Assembly: GCA_903888395.1 (NCBI GenBank)
Contig: CAISTO010000045.1
Coordinates: 1 to 22,284 of the forward strand
DNA: 22,284 bases
Origin: an uncultured Bacteroidota bacterium
GTDB lineage: Bacteria > Bacteroidota > Bacteroidia > UKL13-3
Direction: 5' to 3'
Under the pieces are notes generated by a model that saw only the letters and a program-made list of their open reading frames with translations, did not search any database and was not told the origin of the DNA. Every line of letters starts with the position of its first letter. The stretch's first letter is position 1. Shown piece by piece: positions 1 through 6,756 of this stretch. The translations under genes and the position numbers were made by a program.

Positions 1-159
1 CGCGAATTAGTTTATAAAGGAGCCATTGATGATGCATGGGAAAATGCAAACATGGTTACTCAAGCTTATTTGGAAGATGCCATTGAAGAAGCATTAGATG
101 GAATTGAACCAGATTTTCCCGAAATTCCAGCGGTAGGAACTCCAATTATTTGGAAATAG
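1..159 (+). CDS. Redoxin/thioredoxin-like family protein, C-terminal fragment
   Basis: The frame is open from the left edge to TAG at 157-159, giving 52 residues that begin RELVYKGAIDDAW and end PAVGTPIIWK. In AhpC/TSA-type redoxin proteins of Bacteroidota and related bacteria the end is typically a VY.GAIDD strand, a helix with YL..A....L, then P.VG..I.WK, and that is what is seen here. The catalytic thioredoxin-fold cysteines would lie upstream of the window, so activity cannot be judged. Such proteins are usually thiol-disulfide or peroxide-handling factors, sometimes exported. A nested hairpin repeat follows the stop and may end the transcript. Family assignment from this short tail is fairly good; specific function is not determinable. 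Confidence 0.7.
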   Translation, partial: RELVYKGAIDDAWENANMVTQAYLEDAIEEALDGIEPDFPEIPAVGTPIIWK

Positions 160-164
160 CTAAA

Positions 165-241
165 GAAAATTATAAAGTATGAATGATGAAGTATAAAATT
201 TCATCATTCATCATTTCCCGATGTGTCGGGACTTCATACTT
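165..241. repeat. Intergenic nested hairpin, shared with 4008-4042
   Basis: gaatgatgaa (181-190) pairs with ttcatcattc (200-209). The outer arms aagtatgaa (175-183) and ttcatactt (233-241) also match. A small hairpin cccga-tgtg-tcggg sits at 217-230. The 20-nt string gaaaattataaagtatgaat (165-184) recurs exactly at 4023-4042 beside another ccgat/atcgg hairpin, so this is a dispersed intergenic repeat. It may double as the terminator of the redoxin gene. Confidence 0.6.
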
Positions 242-249
242 AAAAAAAA

Positions 250-1056
250 TTGAAAAACAAAGTAATCATCATCACAGGAGCGTCATCGGGAATAGGTGAG
301 GCTTGTGCTTATGCATTTGCGCAGCAAGGGGCAAGGCTTGTTTTAGCTGCACGCAATATTGATAAATTAACGCAAGTAAAACTTCATTGCGAAGCATTAG
401 GTGCTGAAACATTATTGGTAAAATGCGATGTAAGTTTGGAGGCCGATTGCCAGCATTTAATTGAACAAACCATTGAACGATTTAAAACCATTCATGTATT
501 AATTAACAATGCTGGAATGAGCATGCGTGCCTTGTTTTCAGAATTAGATTTATTGGTTTTAAAACAAGTAATGGATATTAATTTTTGGGGAACAGTTTAT
601 TGTACCAAATATGCCATGCCTTATTTGTTAAAAGAAAAAGGAAGTGTAATAGGAGTGAGCTCAGTGGCAGGTTTTAAAGGCTTACCTGGTAGAACAGGTT
701 ACAGCGCAAGCAAGTTTGCTATGGAAGGATTTTTTGAATCATTAAGAATAGAAAACTTAAAAACAGGATTGCATGTGGGTGTAATTTGTCCGGGTTATAC
801 CGCTTCTAATATCAGGAATTCAGCATTGAACAAAGAAGCAAAAAGCCAAGCTGAAAGTCCGTTTGACGAAAGTAAATTAATGCCTGCTGAAACTGTTGCA
901 GCTTATATTTTAAAAATGATAACAAACCGCAAAGCACACCAAGTTTTAACTACTCAAGGTAAACTTAGTTTTATATTACAAAAGTTTGTTCCAAGATTAT
1001 TAGACAAATTGGTTTATAACACCATTGCAAAAGAAAAAGACAGTCCTTTTAAATAA
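250..1056 (+). CDS. Short-chain dehydrogenase/reductase (SDR family)
   Basis: This 268-aa protein is a classical NAD(P)-dependent SDR of normal length. The Rossmann glycine motif TGASSGIG is at residues 9-16, NNAG at 86-89, the active-site asparagine at 111 (INFWG), the catalytic serine in VSSVAG (137-138), and YSASK with Tyr151 and Lys155, followed by a CPG motif. All four catalytic positions are present, so it should be an active cytosolic oxidoreductase; substrate is not predictable. The start is TTG at 250: the frame has a TAA at 241-243 just upstream and no ATG before the glycine motif, and an A-rich stretch precedes it. It converges on rho across a shared terminator. Confidence 0.93.
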   Translation: MKNKVIIITGASSGIGEACAYAFAQQGARLVLAARNIDKLTQVKLHCEALGAETLLVKCDVSLEADCQHLIEQTIERFKTIHVLINNAGMSMRALFSELDLLVLKQVMDINFWGTVYCTKYAMPYLLKEKGSVIGVSSVAGFKGLPGRTGYSASKFAMEGFFESLRIENLKTGLHVGVICPGYTASNIRNSALNKEAKSQAESPFDESKLMPAETVAAYILKMITNRKAHQVLTTQGKLSFILQKFVPRLLDKLVYNTIAKEKDSPFK

Positions 1057-1060
1057 ACAA

Positions 1061-1094
1061 AAAGGCGATTTTAATTTTAAATCGCCTTTTTTTA
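1061..1094. terminator. Bidirectional intrinsic terminator between SDR gene and rho
   Basis: aaaggcgattt (1061-1071) pairs perfectly with aaatcgccttt (1079-1089) around a 7-nt loop. It is followed by a T run on the plus strand and preceded by an A run that serves as a T run on the minus strand. It lies just after the SDR stop and 40 nt past the rho stop, so it can end both convergent transcripts. Confidence 0.85.
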
Positions 1095-1133
1095 TCTATC
1101 GTCTACCAACTAACAACTGTCAACTAACAACTA

Positions 1134-2939
1134 TTAGCTATTCATGGTTGCTAAAAACTCTTCATTCGTTTTGGTATTCTTCATGTGATTCAACACCACG
1201 TTCATGGCTTCCTCAGCATTCATATCGGCAATGTGATTGCGTAGCACCCAAAGACGTTGAATAGTAGTTTTATCCAATAATAAATCATCTCTTCGTGTAC
1301 TTGACGAAACAATATCGATGGCAGGATAAATGCGTTTGTTAGCTAGTTTTCTATCTAACTGTAATTCCATGTTACCTGTACCTTTAAATTCTTCAAAAAT
1401 TACCTCATCCATTTTTGATCCAGTATCAATTAAAGCAGTAGCAATAATGGTTAATGAACCACCGTTTTCTATTTTGCGGGCAGCACCAAAAAAACGTTTA
1501 GGTTTATGTAAAGCATTTGCTTCCACACCACCCGAAAGTACTTTTCCTGATGAAGGCGCAACGGTATTAAATGCACGGGCCATGCGAGTAATGGAATCTA
1601 ATAAAATAACTACATCATGTCCACATTCTACCATGCGTTTTGCTTTTTCCAAAACCATATTCGCTAATTTTACATGCTTATCGGCAGGTTCATCAAAAGT
1701 ACTTGCCACCACTTCTGCTCTTACGCTTCGTTGCATGTCGGTAACTTCTTCTGGACGTTCGTCAATGAGTAAAACCAATAAATAAACTTCAGGATGATTT
1801 TTGGCAATAGCGTTTGCAATGTCTTTTAATAAAATAGTTTTACCTGTTTTTGGCTGTGCTACTATTAATCCACGCTGACCTTTACCAATAGGAGCTAAAA
1901 TATCAATAATTCGAGTAGAATAAGTAGAGGCATTATCGGCCAAACGCAAACGTTCATCGGGGAACAATGGCGTTAAATGTTCAAAAGCAACTCTGTCTCT
2001 AACTTCAGCAGGATTACGTCCATTAATAGATTCTACTTTTATTAAAGCAAAATATTTTTCACCTTCTTTAGGAGGGCGAATGGTTCCTTTAACAGTGTCA
2101 CCTGTTTTTAAACCAAACAGTTTTATTTGAGATGGAGAAACATACACATCATCGGGACTAGACATGTAATTATAATCGCTAGAACGAAGGAAACCATAGC
2201 CGTCAACCATTGTTTCTAATACGCCTTCACAGTTTACAATTCCATCTAATTCTATGTATTCTTGTTTTTCTTTTTCTCTAAAATTTTGTCTATCGTTTCT
2301 GTTTTTATCCCATTTGTTAGGTGGTCTAATTTCTCTTGGTAAATTATTTTCTGCGTTTGCAGGTTTTTCTCCTTCTTTATTTTCAATATTAGCGGTTTCA
2401 GCTGTTTTGTTTTCTATGTCATTGTTTTCAGTTGTTGTAATTACTTGATCAGTATTTCCATTGTTATCAACTGAATTTTCTTTTGGCAGAACATTTTTTT
2501 CAAAACGATTACCCTTGTTTCCATTAGGTGCTTCCGAATTGTTTTTAAATGATTTTTCCTTGTTATCATTTTGAGTTCTAACTGTACGCTCTTGTCTGAT
2601 TTTATTAGGAATGATGGCAGGAGTAATTGTTTCGTTATTAGTATCAATGATTGATTCAGAAATTGGCTCTTTATTAATGATTATAGATGCTACTACTTCA
2701 GAAATTTCCTCATTGGGAATTTCTTTAACAATTTCAGGAATGTCTTTGTCTTTTTTAATTCTTGGTTTGCGTTTAACAGTAATTGGTTCAGCTTTTGCCG
2801 TGTCAATTACGCTTTTTTCAGCAATGCTGTTCACCAATTGTTCTTTGCTTAAATCAGCAACATTTGAAATTTTCATAAATTCAGCTAATTCTTTTAGCTC
2901 TGAATCTTTCATTTCGTTCAAAGTAGTTTTTTCGTACAT
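1134..2939 (-). CDS. rho: Transcription termination factor Rho
   Basis: This 601-aa protein is the hexameric RNA-dependent ATPase that terminates transcription. Residues about 5-42 form the Rho N-terminal helical domain (LKELAEFMKI...LSKEQLVNSIAE). Residues about 45-228 are a low-complexity Asn/Glu/Lys-rich linker, the long insertion usual in Bacteroidota Rho and absent from the ~420-aa E. coli protein. The cold-shock-like RNA-binding domain follows at about 235-305 (GVLETMVDGYGFLRS). The ATPase core has Walker A GLIVAQPKTGKT at 357-368, Walker B DVVILLD at 442-448, and Q/R-loop residues through VLSGGVEANAL and GTGNMEL. The start is the ATG at 2937-2939, the first Met before the N-terminal domain. 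It is monocistronic and chromosomal. Confidence 0.97.
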   Translation of the reverse strand: MYEKTTLNEMKDSELKELAEFMKISNVADLSKEQLVNSIAEKSVIDTAKAEPITVKRKPRIKKDKDIPEIVKEIPNEEISEVVASIIINKEPISESIIDTNNETITPAIIPNKIRQERTVRTQNDNKEKSFKNNSEAPNGNKGNRFEKNVLPKENSVDNNGNTDQVITTTENNDIENKTAETANIENKEGEKPANAENNLPREIRPPNKWDKNRNDRQNFREKEKQEYIELDGIVNCEGVLETMVDGYGFLRSSDYNYMSSPDDVYVSPSQIKLFGLKTGDTVKGTIRPPKEGEKYFALIKVESINGRNPAEVRDRVAFEHLTPLFPDERLRLADNASTYSTRIIDILAPIGKGQRGLIVAQPKTGKTILLKDIANAIAKNHPEVYLLVLLIDERPEEVTDMQRSVRAEVVASTFDEPADKHVKLANMVLEKAKRMVECGHDVVILLDSITRMARAFNTVAPSSGKVLSGGVEANALHKPKRFFGAARKIENGGSLTIIATALIDTGSKMDEVIFEEFKGTGNMELQLDRKLANKRIYPAIDIVSSSTRRDDLLLDKTTIQRLWVLRNHIADMNAEEAMNVVLNHMKNTKTNEEFLATMNS

Positions 2940-3238
2940 GTAGTAATGTAAAGTAATTTACAATAAATTTTTTTTGATTTTTTTGAAGTTGCAAATGCAA
3001 CAATTTGAAGAAAAAAGTGTGTTTGTAGTTAATAGTATAGCTATATTCCTTTTTTTCTGAGTGCAATTATAATAAAAGCAATAATATAAACAAGAAGTTA
3101 TTTTATTTCCATTCAAAAATCAGTTAAATAGGTATTGATCATAGGTTTTAATTGAATAATATATTCATAAAATATAATAGAATCCCAAAAAGACATTCAT
3201 CAATAACAAGAAATAATTTATGTTTAATAATTTATATG
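2940..3238. other. Intergenic region between rho and the ATE-like gene
   Basis: About 300 nt without a convincing gene. It must hold the rho promoter (minus strand), but I see no perfect TAnnTTTG box; a TGCATTTG one mismatch away lies about 55 nt upstream of the rho start. A small inverted repeat gtaaa/tttac occurs at 2949-2962. The rest is AT-rich with nothing else recognisable. Confidence 0.5.
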
Positions 3239-3967
3239 TTACTCATGGTCTTCATAGGTTTCTAAAAAATCTTGGATATTAAAATTTAAATAAAATCCAA
3301 AAGGATTAAGTCCTTCTTTCCCAAAATCATTAAATGGATACCATTTTTGATGATCAGGAATATAAACTTCCATTGCTTCTGCCGTAGGAAATATTTTATA
3401 ATCGAAAATGGTGGTATTTAATGCCAAATAACCTGGGTAATAAAAGTGCATTCCATTGTTAATTCCAAGTTCCATTTTTAACAACATCATGTATTTACTC
3501 AAACTGTATTTTTTATAAGTTGGATCGTAAAAATTAGTAATATCCATCATGGTTAATTTACCTAAATCAAAATAGCTTGCAGCTATTAATTGATTACCAT
3601 CTCTTATTTGAATTGTTTTGGTGTGGAATGCTGCCAAAGGCAATGTTTCTGGCTTTCCGTTTAAGCATAAATTTACAGTTTCAGAAGGTTCAAACTTTAA
3701 TTTTGCGCGGTATCTTTGGTATAATTCTTCTATTTCTTCATCAATAAAACAATCGGAAATGGTAACAGAAAATTTTTTATTTTTTTTATAAATAGATAAG
3801 TCTTTTATATTACCTAATTTGAATAAATTTGTTCTTAACCAAAATACATCAACTATCATATTGTTGATAGTATCATAGCAGCAGTTATCAGTAAATATTA
3901 GTCTGTTCCAGCGGTAATATCCTTTGGCTAAATAATTATCTAAAACTTCGCCTGTTATTTGCTCCAT
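3239..3967 (-). CDS. Arginyl-tRNA-protein transferase-like protein (ATE/Bpt C-terminal domain)
   Basis: This 242-aa protein would add an amino acid from aminoacyl-tRNA to protein N-termini, directing them to N-end-rule proteolysis. The N-terminal part has YRWNRLIFTDN and VFWLRTNL, then YQRYRAKL near 83-90. The GNAT-like transferase region (about 125-182) carries AASYFDLGKLTMMDITNFYDP, SLSKYMMLLKMELG and HFYYPGYLA, matching the order of the ATE/Bpt C-terminal domain (FYDP...SLG....L....YYYLGY). I chose ATG at 3965-3967. The frame extends to a TTG at 3994, but a perfect TAnnTTTG promoter box overlaps that TTG, leaving an ~18-nt leader before the ATG. A Bacteroidota form; specificity (Arg or Leu) is not predictable. 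Confidence 0.8.
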   Translation of the reverse strand: MEQITGEVLDNYLAKGYYRWNRLIFTDNCCYDTINNMIVDVFWLRTNLFKLGNIKDLSIYKKNKKFSVTISDCFIDEEIEELYQRYRAKLKFEPSETVNLCLNGKPETLPLAAFHTKTIQIRDGNQLIAASYFDLGKLTMMDITNFYDPTYKKYSLSKYMMLLKMELGINNGMHFYYPGYLALNTTIFDYKIFPTAEAMEVYIPDHQKWYPFNDFGKEGLNPFGFYLNFNIQDFLETYEDHE

Positions 3968-3991
3968 GAATTTAATTAGTATATTTTTTTG

Positions 3992-3999
3992 CAAATATA
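3992..3999 (-). promoter_or_regulatory. Bacteroidota -7 promoter box (TATATTTG) for the ATE-like gene
   Basis: Minus-strand TATATTTG fits TAnnTTTG exactly and lies 25 nt upstream of the ATG at 3967. Transcription would start downstream of the alternative TTG start, which supports the shorter protein. A -33 TTTG element is not clear. Confidence 0.6.
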
Positions 4000-4007
4000 A
4001 AATATAA

Positions 4008-4042
4008 AGTCCCGATACATCGGAAAATTATAAAGTATGAAT
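4008..4042. repeat. Second copy of the intergenic hairpin repeat
   Basis: ccgat-ac-atcgg forms a short perfect hairpin here, followed directly by the same 20-nt string found at 165-184. In the first copy the order of hairpin and string is reversed, so it is a rearranged or partial copy. Confidence 0.5.
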
Positions 4043-4168
4043 TTGACTGTGCTTACTTTACTTTAATAACCAAACTTCTATTTGCTATTTGTTTGTGCTT
4101 GAATGCAGCGGCACCATAATTTACAAGGGTTTCAAAGGTACAAAAAAAGACAACTTTCAAAAAAAATT

Positions 4169-4183
4169 TGGAGCTGGAGGGAT
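4169..4183 (-). repeat. tmRNA 3'-end direct repeat, copy 1 (putative att scar)
   Basis: Minus-strand ATCCCTCCAGCTCCA is the terminal sequence of Bacteroidota tmRNA (T-arm 3' half plus acceptor strand, normally ...CCCTCCAGCTCCACCA). No tmRNA body lies upstream on that strand, so only the 3' tip is present. The same 15 bp recurs at 4335-4349. tmRNA 3' ends are common integrase targets, so this is probably a scar of an earlier insertion or a duplicated site. Confidence 0.55.
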
Positions 4184-4242
4184 TAATTCTTTTTCCCGTT
4201 TGGGTGAACCTTACAAACAATGCCCTTTGCATACGCAAAGGA

Positions 4243-4308
4243 TGCATTTTTATTTGCATACGCCTTTACAGGCTTTGCATGTAGGCGTTCTGCAAATAAA
4301 AATGCCCC
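4243..4308. repeat. Long imperfect palindrome between the two tmRNA-end repeats
   Basis: gcatttttatttgca is matched 15 of 15 by tgcaaataaaaatgc on the other side. The inner arms acgcc/ggcgt and taca/tgta continue the pairing with small bulges, giving a ~60-nt cruciform-capable hairpin. The outer right arm abuts the terminator at 4308-4326. Confidence 0.65.
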
Positions 4309-4327
4309 AACCTTACGGCTGGGGCAT
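4305..4327 (-). terminator. Intrinsic terminator, probably the native tmRNA terminator
   Basis: The minus strand reads ATGCCCCA, a 10-nt loop, then TGGGGCAT followed by TTTTTATTT. It lies 8 nt beyond the displaced tmRNA 3' end on the same strand, exactly where the ssrA terminator should be. It therefore supports reading 4335-4349 as the original 3' end separated from its gene by an insertion. Confidence 0.7.
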
Positions 4328-4334
4328 TGATTTG

Positions 4335-4349
4335 TGGAGCTGGAGGGAT
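4335..4349 (-). other. Putative attachment site: displaced tmRNA 3' end (left end of integrated element)
   Basis: The minus strand reads ATCCCTCCAGCTCCA then CAA, the tmRNA 3' terminus, and runs straight into a terminator. Upstream on the minus strand (rightward in the window) there is no tmRNA sequence, only AT-rich DNA and then accessory genes. This is the layout left when an integrase inserts an element into the 3' end of ssrA: the gene keeps a restored end at one junction and the original tip stays at the other. The intact ssrA is predicted to the right, outside the window. Confidence 0.6.
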
Positions 4350-4563
4350 CTGTATAACACACTTACCACACTAATATTCAAATATTTAAAAATAGAAATT
4401 TATTCGGATACCCGAATTTACCCCCTCTTAAAATTAATCATTTCAACGTAAAACTTATGACGAATGTAAAATGATTTAATTGTAAATGCAAGTAAAAACA
4501 ATACTATTTTTTGTACTAGTTAGGACTGAAAACAGTGGAAAATTATTGCTCATTTCAGGGCAA
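4350..4563. other. AT-rich element end with inverted repeats, no gene
   Basis: No coding sequence is apparent. It holds a perfect small hairpin ttcgg-atac-ccgaa (about 4402-4415). It also holds an imperfect inverted repeat pairing aattaatcattt (from about 4433) with aaatgatttaatt (about 4469-4481). Arm-type sites of this kind near an attachment site could bind integrase or excisionase, but that is inference. Confidence 0.35.
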
Positions 4564-4767
4564 TTATATTAAAAGTAAAGGTTGAACATTTTCCTTTTTT
4601 AAGCCAGTGTAAACACAAAACTCTTCAACGGTTACAAACTGGTGTCCTTCTTTATCAAACTTACTTTTAACTTTTTGTAATAAGAGCCTGCTATACCTTT
4701 CGCTCTTTCCTGTAATACGCTGCACATCCTTTGGATAAATGCATAGCCTCACCGTTTCTGTTTTCAT
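4564..4767 (-). CDS. Small DNA-binding-like protein, integrase-associated family
   Basis: This 67-aa protein starts MKTETVRLCIYPKDVQRITGKSERYSR and continues through a helix-rich middle to EGHQFVTVEEFCVYTGLK. Proteins of this size with IYPKD.QRITG and FVTVEEF..YTG are common beside integrases and mobile elements in Bacteroidota. The layout (helix, turn, basic helix, then a second short helical unit) resembles a small excisionase-like or HTH fold, but no experimental role is known to me. It is the first gene inside the putative left end, where an excision cofactor might sit. The start is ATG at 4765-4767. Confidence 0.65.
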   Translation of the reverse strand: MKTETVRLCIYPKDVQRITGKSERYSRLLLQKVKSKFDKEGHQFVTVEEFCVYTGLKKENVQPLLLI

Positions 4768-4916
4768 ACATTACCTATACATCATGGATTAATTTAACAT
4801 GCTTGTACTACAAATGTAAATAATATCAATTACAAAAATATTAAGCATTATCGGCATAAAGTGGATATGTGTGTGCGTATCGGAACTGCCTTGTTTTAAA
4901 GTGTATTCTGTGCATT

Positions 4917-4924
4917 TAGTTTTG
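4917..4924 (+). promoter_or_regulatory. Bacteroidota -7 promoter box (TAGTTTTG) for the 5005-6655 cassette
   Basis: TAGTTTTG fits TAnnTTTG exactly. A TTG at 4891-4893 lies 23 nt upstream as a possible, slightly distant -33 element. Downstream are a short ORF and the first gene of the cassette at 5005. Confidence 0.55.
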
Positions 4925-4940
4925 TAGTAGAAATTAAGAA

Positions 4941-4994
4941 ATGAAAGGCTTATCAAGGTGTGCCTTTAAACATCGATCTATAAAAAAAATATAA
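4941..4994 (+). CDS. Possible 17-residue leader peptide
   Basis: ATG at 4941 opens MKGLSRCAFKHRSIKKI and ends with TAA 10 nt before the next start. It lies between the -7 box and the 251-aa gene and contains a hairpin (aaaggc 4943-4948 with gccttt 4962-4967). It is rich in basic residues. A leader peptide or chance ORF are both possible; there is no family support. Confidence 0.2.
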   Translation: MKGLSRCAFKHRSIKKI

Positions 4995-5004
4995 TTTTAA
5001 AAAA

Positions 5005-5760
5005 ATGGCAAAACAATCAGGAATTGTAAAGTTAGAAGGAACTATTGGGAATATTTCCTTTTACAAAAGTCAAGACGGCTATTTAGCTAGAGAAAAAGGA
5101 GGTGTAGATGGCGCAAGAATTGCGAGCGATCCAGCATTTCAAAGAACCCGAGAGAACGGAAGTGAATTTGGTAGTGCAGGCGCTGCAGGGAAAATTTTAA
5201 GAACTGCGTTTCGTGCATTGGTTTTAAGTACAGCCGACAACCGAATGGTTGGAAGGTTAACACGAGAAATGGTAAAAGTGATTCAAGCGGATGCTGTGAA
5301 TACAAGAGGACAAAGAAATGTAATTGATGGAGAAGCCGAGCTTTTGCAAGGATTTGAGTTCAATATTTCAGGAAAATTGAGTACCACTTTATTTGCACCT
5401 TATACACCAAGCATTAACCGTGTTACAGGTGAATTGAGTGTGAACATTCCATCGTTTGTACCTGTAAATATGATTGGTGCACCATCTGGAGCCACTCATT
5501 TTAAAATTAATACTGCAGGTGCAGAAATTGATTTTACAAATGGTACTTATGTAGTAGATACCCAATCGAGTGTTGAAATACCTGTTAATGGCCTTGCTAC
5601 AGCAGTAATTGATTTAGTAAATTCAGTAACTGCTAACAGTGTTCATCCATTGTTTTTAGCGGTTGGAATTGAATTTTATCAAGAGGTAAATGGTGTGAAG
5701 TATACATTGAGAAATGGTTCGTACAACTCATTGGCCTTGGTGAAAGTAGATGGTAACTAA
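5005..5760 (+). CDS. Conserved Bacteroidota protein of unknown function (251 aa)
   Basis: It opens MAKQSGIVKLEGTIGNISFYKSQDGY followed by LAREKGGVDG and a DPAFQRTRENGSEFG segment. I recognise this as a recurring Bacteroidota family whose N-terminus (K..GTIG...FYK..DGYL.R.KGG...) is highly conserved and whose C-terminal half is more variable. Residues about 120-251 look beta-rich (alternating hydrophobics, no Cys, no membrane segment), with no signal peptide. It is the first gene of a plus-strand cassette with a DUF5675 protein and two small membrane proteins. A structural or particle-associated role is plausible, but function is unknown. The start ATG follows an A-rich stretch. Confidence 0.8.
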   Translation: MAKQSGIVKLEGTIGNISFYKSQDGYLAREKGGVDGARIASDPAFQRTRENGSEFGSAGAAGKILRTAFRALVLSTADNRMVGRLTREMVKVIQADAVNTRGQRNVIDGEAELLQGFEFNISGKLSTTLFAPYTPSINRVTGELSVNIPSFVPVNMIGAPSGATHFKINTAGAEIDFTNGTYVVDTQSSVEIPVNGLATAVIDLVNSVTANSVHPLFLAVGIEFYQEVNGVKYTLRNGSYNSLALVKVDGN

Positions 5761-5769
5761 TTTTTCATA

Positions 5770-5801
5770 AAAGTTTCCCAAGCGAAAGCCTGGGAAACTT
5801 T
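5770..5801 (+). terminator. Strong hairpin with GAAA tetraloop after the 251-aa gene
   Basis: aaagtttccca (5770-5780) pairs with tgggaaacttt (5791-5801), and the loop can close further as gc-GAAA-gc. The following sequence (taaaatc) has only a weak T tract, so it may attenuate or stabilise the mRNA rather than fully terminate. It sits 9 nt past the stop and 13 nt before the DUF5675 start. Confidence 0.6.
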
Positions 5802-5813
5802 AAAATCATATGT

Positions 5814-6215
5814 ATGATGGAATTAGTTTTAAACAGGACCTACTTTCCAAATGGGACCAATGGAGAAATATTTAGGAATGATCAATTGATTTGTGAAAGC
5901 ATAGAATTGCCATGGCAAGAAAACAAAAAAGTAGTTTCATGTATTCCGGAAGGAAGGTATGAAATAGAAGCAAGATTTAGTGATCAACATGGTGCACATT
6001 TTTGTTTGAAAGACGTATCCAATAGAAATTTAATTTTGATTCACCCAGCAAATAATGCTTTGAAAGAATTGAAAGGATGCATAGCCCCTGTGACCAAATT
6101 AATTGGTCAAGGAATAGGCAAAAATTCGAGGTTGGCCATGAATAAATTGAGATTGTTGGTTTATGAAGGATTTTCAAAAGGAGAACAAGTATTTATCACG
6201 ATAAAATTAAGTTAA
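5814..6215 (+). CDS. DUF5675 family protein
   Basis: This 133-aa protein has the DUF5675 pattern: an N-terminal L.RTYFPNGT.GEIF strand, E.PWQENKKVVSCIPEGRYE (about 31-50), DVSNRN.ILIHPANN (67-81) and LKGCI (87-90). The conserved His77 and Cys89 in IHPAN...KGCI recall the His/Cys layout of L,D-transpeptidase-like cell-wall enzymes; that similarity is my inference, and the family is formally uncharacterised. There is no signal peptide. Two adjacent ATGs (5814, 5817) are both possible starts. It is followed after 4 nt by a small membrane-protein gene, so it is co-transcribed. DUF5675 is often found in phage or particle-like loci. Confidence 0.82.
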   Translation: MMELVLNRTYFPNGTNGEIFRNDQLICESIELPWQENKKVVSCIPEGRYEIEARFSDQHGAHFCLKDVSNRNLILIHPANNALKELKGCIAPVTKLIGQGIGKNSRLAMNKLRLLVYEGFSKGEQVFITIKLS

Positions 6216-6219
6216 GAAA

Positions 6220-6486
6220 ATGGAAATAGTAAAAAGAATAACATCTAAAACACCTGAATTTTTTAAAAAAGTAAGAAATTTAGGATTGATATTGGCAGCA
6301 GTTAGTGGCTCCATTTTAGCAGCTCCAGTTGCATTGCCAAGTGCTTTGGTAGCAGCTGCAGGTTATTTTGCCTTGGCAGGAGGTGTCATGTCGGCAGTGA
6401 GCCAAACTGCAGTTGTAAATGAGCCCGAAGAAGAAGATTGGCCGTTAAAAAAGTTTATAAAAGACAGCGATGATAGCCCACATTAA
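6220..6486 (+). CDS. Small membrane protein (88 aa), two hydrophobic segments
   Basis: A basic N-terminus (MEIVKRITSKTPEFFKKVRN) is followed by two Ala/Gly-rich hydrophobic segments (about 21-38 and 41-62) and an acidic tail (EPEEEDWPLKKF). This fits a small inner-membrane protein with two helices. Similar short Ala-rich proteins accompany DUF5675-type genes in Bacteroidota. Its size, charge layout and position after a possible cell-wall-active protein are holin-like, but no holin family is recognisable. It starts 4 nt after the DUF5675 stop and overlaps the next ORF by 17 nt. Confidence 0.7.
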   Translation: MEIVKRITSKTPEFFKKVRNLGLILAAVSGSILAAPVALPSALVAAAGYFALAGGVMSAVSQTAVVNEPEEEDWPLKKFIKDSDDSPH

Positions 6487-6655
6487 TGATGTAAACACCA
6501 GGACGAACACTTTTGTAGGAACAGTGTTAACAATATTTGTAAATATTCAAATTGAAGATTTGATGCAAACAATTATTTTAGCAGCTGTTGGAGCAATAGT
6601 TAGTTTTTTGGTTTCGATAGCGCTTAAGGTGTTTAAAAATAAATTCTTTCATTAG
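6470..6655 (+). CDS. Small single-pass membrane protein (61 aa or 30 aa)
   Basis: The C-terminal part, MQTIILAAVGAIVSFLVSIA followed by LKVFKNKFFH, is one transmembrane helix with a basic tail. The ORF can start at ATG 6470, overlapping the previous gene by 17 nt, or at the internal ATG 6563, which would leave just the membrane helix. The polar N-terminal stretch of the long form is unremarkable, so the start is uncertain. It is the last gene of the cassette and is followed by a terminator. Role unknown; pairing with the 88-aa membrane protein is suggestive of a two-component membrane module. Confidence 0.55.
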   Translation: MIAHINDVNTRTNTFVGTVLTIFVNIQIEDLMQTIILAAVGAIVSFLVSIALKVFKNKFFH

Positions 6656-6683
6656 TTGTGGTGACCCGATGAGAGATAGAATG

Positions 6684-6707
6684 GAGCCCCTAATTTGGGG
6701 CTTTTTC
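6684..6707 (+). terminator. Intrinsic terminator after the DUF5675 cassette
   Basis: agcccc (6685-6690), 6-nt loop, ggggct (6697-6702), then a T run. It ends the plus-strand cassette. Its right arm and tail (ggggctttttctattta) recur exactly at 8928-8944 on the other side of the AbiE-like module. Confidence 0.8.
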
Positions 6708-6756
6708 TATTTATAATGATTGGTAAATTTTGGGTAATTACGAAAGAAATTCTTTC

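Noticed and set aside
1330..1785. Open frame of 151 codons opposite rho
   Set aside because: It lies entirely within conserved Rho ATPase coding sequence on the other strand; composition is that of a shadow frame.
2611..2943. Open frame of 110 codons opposite the N-terminal part of rho
   Set aside because: Hydrophobic-looking product is the antisense of the low-complexity linker; no start context or family.
4089..4451. Open frame of 120 codons through the att-like region
   Set aside because: It runs through the terminator, the long palindrome and both tmRNA-end repeats, which are clearly noncoding.
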